Source: Chondrilla cf. caribensis (lineage: Eukaryota; Porifera; Demospongiae; Chondrillida; Chondrillidae). Taken from it: DNA of 10,000 nt. Below the pieces are notes generated by a model, which ran no database searches, was not told the DNA's origin, and was given only the letters and a program-made list of their open reading frames with translations. The DNA is taken from positions 1,192,501-1,202,500 of the forward strand of contig OZ026562.1 of NCBI GenBank assembly GCA_964020155.1, read 5' to 3'. Both the position numbers and the translations under genes were made by a program. Below, piece after piece: positions 1-7,114 of this stretch (position 1 is its first letter; each line of letters starts with the position of its first letter).

Positions 1-207
1 ATATTCATATGGAATTTAATGATATTCATTGGGAGGGAATGTCTGCACATAACAGGACGTATAATATCGTGACCCTAAGAATACCTTAGCATTCCCACGA
101 TTGCTTAGGTGTGTTGTTATCGTTCACTCACTCCACTCGGAAGTCTTGGTGGATTTGGAGAGTGTTGTAGCCCAATCCGTTGAAACCAAGGGTGTCCGTT
201 AGTCAAG
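1..207. other. Region upstream of the channel's first exon
   Basis: No coding signal of its own and no convincing TATA box. It would hold the 5' UTR and proximal promoter if exon 1 starts at 208. An in-frame TGA at 181-183 closes the frame upstream of the proposed start codon, which favours 208 as a true start. Confidence 0.35.
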
Positions 208-325
208 ATGGCTACCGGGTGGCTTCTTTCCAAGTCTGCTACCAGAAGAAGACCGAGAAGATACCAGGATAGACACGGACATCTGAAGAACCAACGTCCG
301 AAGCAGAATACACAAACGCGTAGAG
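208..325 (+). CDS. Exon 1 of ankyrin-TRP gene: start codon and basic N-terminus
   Basis: ATG at 208 in a strong initiation context (AAGATGG), with an in-frame TGA 27 bases upstream. It encodes 39 residues plus one base, starting MATGWLLSKSATRRR and rich in Arg, Lys and Gln. It ends at a good donor (GAG|GTAGGT) in phase 1, which is exactly what exon 2 needs. The segment has no recognisable domain and no signal peptide, as expected for a channel with a cytosolic N-terminus. It could instead be the first exon of another transcript, since the intron to exon 2 is about 890 bp and nothing but phase links them. Confidence 0.5.
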
Positions 326-1031
326 GTAGGTTAACGACGTTCAATATGATGATTAACGGTTTAGTCTTAGTCAAAATTTATAATCATTATGGCTGCTATG
401 ATTAGAGTAGAGAAACACATTATTATTCAAATCAAAGAACAACAAATGTGATACAAAAGGAAGCCTCGGACTCAGGGGTTACATGAGGCGGTGACAAATA
501 GTCACCGGGTGTTCACTGCCCTGGCAAGGTCTGGTCCCAATTCGCGCAAGACGAAGTCTAGGGCATGATGGGACAAAAGTCAAAAGAGAAAGGATTACAT
601 GAGAGGCATAGAAAGCTTGTTTCTACATTGTCGAGCATTAAAAGACTGTTCAGTGGACAGCGATTTGCTAAATTCGCGTAGGGGTCTCCACTCGCCGCCA
701 CCGTCTTCAGAGTCGATCTTTAAATCTTCGCCTTGCCTACTCACTCCTTCTGTTTTACAGCTAGTTCAATTCATTCTAATCAATGTTAGTGGCGTTTCTC
801 TTCCTCATTTGATATAGCTAACTTTATCTTCAATTTTCCACTACTTGCCACGTGAAATTTCACTCAGTCTGGCTTCCCGCATTTCGTGGTCTGTCTCGCA
901 AACAATGGACGTGGTAATCCATGTAAGCGGTGTAATTTTCAGAACATTGTATTATCTGTTGAAACCTCAAATCAAATCATTTACACTCATTTTCAAACTG
1001 CTCGACATTTGAATATGTTATCAAGGCCCCT

Positions 1032-1074
<43 letters not shown>

Positions 1075-2447
1075 TTGAGAACTCCACGTGTATCCTGTTT
1101 TTGTGCTTTCCAGTTTGTGACACTGCATGTGTTTTTGCTGTGTGACACAATTTTTGCTTAAGTTTATTTTCGTTTTGGAGTATTTGTTGCATGAGATATT
1201 GTTTCCAATTCTATAGCTGCTTGGAGTAAACGATTTGATGACATGATGAGTCTAATGGAGAAGATGAATAGATCCCTTGAGCTTATGTCATCGAAAGGTA
1301 CCCGTGAGAGGACGGAGGGTATGAATGTCCATTTATTTTCTGTCATTGCTCATTCCACCTCAGAAGTCCCGAAATTGACAGTTACCCCTGCTTGTAATGA
1401 TCAAGATATGGTCGTATACACACAGAGTAGATACCAGAGAGCTGATGATTGCCTGGGACTCTTTGTTGGGGAATTTAATGCATGTGGTCCCATGTTGTAG
1501 GAGTAATGGAAAATATCCAACAATGTTAATAGTCAGAATAAAGTTTGCCGACTGCGTTGTACTTATCTTGCAGTAGAAGTGAAACACTTTTTATCAACTC
1601 CCAACCCAAAGTCTAAGATTTCATATCTACTGAGTGAAATACAGCATCTACCCACCTCCATGCATTATTTATATGTTCGGGCACAGTAGTTACAGTGTGT
1701 AAGCGAACCAGATGCATGCATACAACTGGGCTACCGAGTACAATGCATAGTGAGTTATAAATTCAGTGGCCTGTACTCCTGTGGGCATGGATTCGTATGT
1801 ATGAACTCCCATCCTTTGCTGACTACTGTGTGTCTGGGATTCAAACCAATTTAACTTAACCCATAACCTTATTAAGGGCCAAAAGAAAGATTTTCACCAT
1901 CCTCACAAACTAAAGATGGTGAATCTAGCGATACTGTGAAGTCCTTTAAAGATCTGATAACAGATGTATTTACCTACTCTAGATTCTGATTGGGAAGACG
2001 CTCCTGTAATACCAGAGAGCACACATCAAACAAAAGGAGCACCTCAAGGTACCCCCTTATTGCTAGGTTGTCTGTGTGTGCATGGTACATTTATTCTATA
2101 GTTGTGTGTTGTGCGTCTTGGTTTACCACAGGTATGGGGAGTGTACTTTCACCACCCTTACAAACTAAAGATGGTGAATCTAGCGATACTGTTAAGTGCT
2201 TTATATATCCGATGACAGATGTATTTGCCTACCCTAGATTCTGTTAGGGATCAAGCTACTGGTGAGCCAAAGAGCAGATGTCAACGAAGTGAAGCCCAAG
2301 TAACAGATGCACATAAAGGTATCACTTTCACACTAGGTTGACAGTGTGTGGTTAGTTTTTACTTGTGGCATGTTGTACAAGAGGATAATAAGTGCACGCA
2401 TATTAAATTCTGTGTGATAACCCCTGCTACCCACCAGGATTGGATAG

Positions 2448-2544
<97 letters not shown>

Positions 2545-5500
2545 ACTTGCACACATGTATAAATTGTTAAATACAGTACTTGAATGTCTTGTATTCCATT
2601 TTGGCTGCCCTCCCCGTAACTAGACTTAAATATGACCTTATGTCTAATCAAACAGTAGTATACATTGTTAAACTGTAATTGATCATGTGTCCACTTGTTG
2701 CATTGTAATTGTTGTGTCTTATTAGAAACTTCTGGATTTTGTGTAGTGTAGGATAAGTACGTAGCTGTACTCTCATGTAGTTGTTCGGTTATGTTGCAGT
2801 GTTGAATTGAATGAATAATCTTGACTTTTTAGTCGGTTTCGAGTGTTAGCGTTAGAAGTAGGAGTTATTACATAGGTAATAACTAATGCTAATGTACATT
2901 GGTACTGTATAATTTATTCATTTAGCTAGTATTAAATTATTTATATCCAAATTAATATTCATCCATGTTTTTCTATGCACATACAGTAAAACCCCTGCCA
3001 TTTTATAATAAGAGAAGATCAAAGGAGTTTAGAGAGACGAAACTCGAAGCCAGGATTTGGAACAAACGACCAAGCACCTCTGATGATCTTCCTTACGGTA
3101 AATGGATGTCAACACTTATCAAGGATGAAGGATGTGATTCTGTCCAGGTAACATGTTGTAGATAGTGTCTGCAGTGTGTTTAAGAAGGTTGTTCGCTATT
3201 GATCTAAACTGGTATCCTAGACCATATCCTTGAAGTATGCCATAGATGAAGTGGATCAAATACCCCATTCTCTCCTGTAGTACTTGGATGTGTATAGTGG
3301 TAGATAAGCAGTACAGTAAAAGCCATTTGTAAAGGACATATTTGGACCTGCTCTTTAGTTTACTGTGGAGAGATTATCCACTCTTCAGAGGTGAAAAATA
3401 CGTATGCATGCATTAGCAATGTAAGTCCATTGATTTTTGTTCCCTTGAGGGGTCCTACCGTATAGCGGGAAATTTTCGCGGATTTTGCAGTTGGCCTAAC
3501 ATCCGCGAAAATTTTATCCGCGAATTAGGCGTTCTCACTGTTCTGTTGCGTGACTCTGGCCAGCATCCGCGGGAATTTTATCCGCGAATTTTCATTTTTG
3601 GAGCCATCCGTGAAAATTTTGACCCGCAAAAATTTCCCGCTATACGGTATATGGGGAGGTGATTTCTATTGTGTTTTACATTCTGTGGGTCCCTAAGTGG
3701 TGGCAATTAAGGTTGCACTAAGTGGGATGTGTGACAGTGAAATTTCAGGTACTATCAGGTGGTTATCTTGTGGCTTTCACAGCTGGGATTACAGAGGAAA
3801 CAGGTCTTCTAATTCAAAGGTGATGATATGACCCTTGGAAAATACCAGGTGTCAAAGGTATCCAGACCTATAATTCGAAACATCCTTTGTGGGCGTGGGT
3901 ACATGATTTGTAAGGCTTGTGTCAACACTGACCTGAGCCAGTCCACAGACTGTAAACAGTGCATCTTGAAACAACAAACTATGCGGACTTCAGACTATAT
4001 GATTTCTTGCCACGCCCACTTCTGAAAATGAACCATACCCCTCCTCTCAAAGACCACACTAATTTCCTGTTCAGGCACCTGTGGTCCAGCAGGAGAATTT
4101 ACAGTAAGCCTCCCTTAAAGCCTTACATCTGCAACAACATGAGTAAATGAGGACATTTCATGTTACTGGGTCTTCTCTACCTCACCAACTGTTTAGGGGT
4201 GGTATCAATTTCAATTGGACCAGTATCAAAATCGAAGACATCCAGATACTATCTCATATTGCCTGTACTGCAACAAAGGAGCCTACTGGGCCTTTTTAAA
4301 TATGGTTATAGGTTTAGCTACTAGCAGTCTGTTTTAACTCCACATGGCTTAATGTATTGTTTATATAGTATTGTAATATCTTCATTATAATAATATTATC
4401 GCTATGTTTATGATTGTCTGGTAGGTTCATGTTAATTAGCTAAGGAAGTGGGTGTGGCTCGTTTCCGGAAGTGGGCGTGGCAAAGTATCATGGTCATAAG
4501 TGGACTTGGGTGTTTCCAGAATTGCCAGTCCATAGCCCACAGTCGGTGGTCAGTAGTCCATCCTGTGTCCTGATTTAACATGGGCAGGTTTTTAAAAGTG
4601 GTCTTGCTGTTTTCATCAACTCCACTGTTGGTGGTATGAGGATCACACTAGCCAATTGAAATCTATCATGATGCTTCAACAAGCACTTTGATAATACTGG
4701 TGGCTATTGCCTTGTGAAGGTGTTCCTCATTGTGGTGCTCATGGTGTTATTTGAGCATTTATTGCCATATATTTTATTTACGTATGTGTACTATCTGCCA
4801 CTTTCATTAAGAACATAATACAGTATTGCTATTGTGGTAGTTACTTTGTGGTATACACTGTGTTTGTACAGTGATTGTCATTCACTTGGTCTTCCATGTG
4901 TTAATTGAGTGCATTCTGTGTTCTTTTGTGTAGGATGGGTTTGGAAAGGAAGTCGTGGCTCTCTCCTGGTTGGAGCTGCACAGAAGACAGCAAAAGAAGA
5001 AGCAAGAGTTAAACAAGATTGAGACACTTTTCACTCCTTCTTGTGACAGGCCTGAAGACCTATTTGCCTTTCTGTCCAGGGACTTTGATGAAAGTGATAA
5101 TGTTGTAAGTTGAGATTGAACTGACTAAAAATGCAACAATTGGTTGTGTTGGGATGGGGGTTGTGTGCACTCCGCTCTGTAGTGTGTACTTGTTTCAGTA
5201 GTGTGTACTCGGCTCAGTAGTGTGTACTTGGTTCAATAGAGTATATTATATGTATGTCCTTTAGTTTATATTTGAGTTTTGCACTTGAGACCAGTTTCAC
5301 CACATATCTGTTTCCTCCATATCCACTGTACAGAAATATACCCTGTTTGCTGCTCTCCTTCATGAGTTGTATACTCGTGGAGCGGATGTGATGCAGATCT
5401 TCTCGGAAGGTTCCCACATCTTGCACTATGCCTGTTATTTTGGCCACATTGGCATCATGAGGCTGCTGATCGAGTGGGAAGTGGATCCCAACGTGATGAT

Positions 5501-6258
5501 GCCTGCCTCTAAGATGACTGCGCTCCATATTGTGTGCGGTTCCCATGTTATTGCCGATGAGGAAAATGATGAAAAGGTGATCGACTTCCTTCTTAAAAAT
5601 AAAGCTGATTTGAATGCCGTGACGGAAGAGGGCTGGACCCCAATGTTCAAGGCTATCCAGGCACAAAAGCCGAAAGCAGTGAAGCATCTTTTGGGAAAGT
5701 GCAAGAAGGACGATCTCTCCATGGTGAAGCACAAAGACAACAACGGAGACACTCCTTTGCATTTGGCAGCCAAGATTAATGCATTCTCTATAGTTAGGGA
5801 AATTCTAGATTTTGCTGCCAAAGCGGACAAAAATGAAAAAAACGTTGAAGCCAAACAGGACCCATCACTCGTAGGAAGGTCTTCCTGTTTCAAGTTGATA
5901 ACTGCAGTGAATTCATGCGGTATTACTCCCATCCACTATGCCTCTCTGCATGGGAAACCTGATGTTCAAGACGACAAGTCATGCCTGGAAGAAATGATTG
6001 AACACGTAGGCAGTGAATCCACCCAGTTGATCATATGGTACACTAAAGAAGACAAGGATGGACAGAGTGCCCTTGACTATGCTGCCAGGGCCAGATGTAA
6101 AGATACCTTCAATCTGCTGTGGAGTGAGGTGGAGAAGTGTACACCAGTGACTGTCAGCAGCATTGGAATACAGCTCAATTATTTGGTGAAGGCAAACAAA
6201 AATCCAAGCAACTGGGTTGTGGTGGATCATTACCTGGAGAAAGTGCCTAAAGCTTTGT

Positions 6259-6320
<62 letters not shown>

Positions 6321-6899
6321 TCTCTCCTTCTCTTTTCCTCCCTTTCTTCATCTCTTTCCCTCCATCTCTCCTTCTCTTTCCTTCCTCTCTTTCTATTTAT
6401 CCATCTATCTGTCTGTGAAACTCTCCCTACCACCCTCCCTCTCGGTTGCCCTCTGTATTTGCTAGTTATCTCTCCTTCCCTCTCCTCCTCCCTCCCTTCC
6501 CCTCTCACCCCCCACTCTCACCCTCCCACTCTCCCTCCCCCTTTAACCCTTCCTCTGGCTTCCTTCCTCCCCTTCCCTCTCTCTCCCTCTCTTCCTCCAC
6601 ATACACACATATTATGTGTATGTAAGATATTTTTACGTACTTAATTCACAATGTCATGTAGACTATAATTATATTCAATCCTTTTCCCCACCCTTAGCAT
6701 TCATACCATTCTTGAGACAGAACCATTGGAAGAGAAGAATTCTGATAACCCTCAGCCTTCTGACCAGAGTGCCAAGCAAGACTGCAACAAGGACACAGAC
6801 GAAGAGCCACTTTCCCCTCTCTCACTGTATGATCTTTTGAAAGCTCGCCCAGGGATTTATAAAGAACAACACCTGGTAAGTGTGGACTAATGCATAATA

Positions 6900-6938
<39 letters not shown>

Positions 6939-7070
6939 AAATCTGTATGTGATTGAAAACTGTCAGTTACCATCTGTTAGTCCACTGGTTGGTGTTTCCA
7001 ATGTGATACTTGATATATGTTACTTTTTAAAGAATATTATTTATCTCTACGTGTAACGACAGCAGTGAAT

Positions 7071-7114
<44 letters not shown>

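Larger units (their letters stand above)
326..1216. other. Intron 1 of the channel gene
   Basis: Contains a (CA)20 array at 1033-1072 and a 38-codon open frame at 565-681 that I list separately. The acceptor is TTTCCAATTCTATAG with a fair pyrimidine tract. Nothing else recognisable. Confidence 0.45.
1891..2340 (+). repeat. Two-copy tandem duplication, unit 255-270 bp
   Basis: Sequence from about 1891 recurs from about 2146. The run from CAAACTAAAG through TAGCGATACTG (1905-1935 and 2160-2190) is unchanged between copies. Homology continues through the exon-like segments to the shared CTAGGTTG at 2063 and 2333. The offset is 255 bp at the 5' end and 270 bp at the 3' end, so the copies differ by a net 15 bases located inside the exon-like segment. 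Confidence 0.85.
1298..2986. other. Intron 2 of the channel gene
   Basis: About 1.7 kb. It contains the tandem duplication with two exon-like segments (1891-2340) and (AC)47. The stretches 1298-1890 and 2543-2986 show no coding signal I can support; the last 130 bases are AT-rich and lead into the acceptor of exon 3. Confidence 0.5.
3148..4933. other. Intron 3 of the channel gene
   Basis: The largest intron, about 1.8 kb. It holds the MITE at 3456-3649 and a motif related to GAAGTGGGCGTGGC in three places. Two open frames between 3828 and 4150 lack acceptors, donors and protein-like composition. From 4490 to 4933 I see only AT-rich intronic sequence. Confidence 0.5.
6257..6697. other. Intron 5 of the channel gene
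   Basis: Made almost wholly of simple sequence: donor GTAAGT fused to (GT)29, then a pyrimidine-rich block to about 6600, then about 95 bases leading to acceptor TTCCCCACCCTTAG. No coding content. Confidence 0.85.

Noticed and set aside
1360..1500. Possible exon after GACAG at about 1380 continuing the exon 2 phase
   Set aside because: The frame is open and takes the correct phase, but no credible donor occurs before the TAG at 1498.
1916..1935. Micro-exon encoding DGESSDT between exon 2 and the MYLPTLDS exon
   Set aside because: Phases would match, but it requires an intron of only 28 bases, shorter than a metazoan spliceosome normally handles.
2333..2651. Cys-Val and His-Thr repeat open frames on both strands
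   Set aside because: They are translations of the (AC)47 array and have no other coding sign; the same applies to frames over 977-1192, 6217-6508 and 9393-9817.
3828..4150. Two overlapping plus-strand open frames, one with a C-x-x-C-like pattern (ICKACVNTD...CKQC)
   Set aside because: No acceptor or donor fits, the cysteine spacing matches no zinc finger I know, and the sequence around it looks intronic.
5214..5932. Long minus-strand open frames of 165 and 182 codons
   Set aside because: They lie antisense to the ankyrin exon, whose plus-strand frame has clear ankyrin signatures and matching splice sites; the minus frames show no domain.
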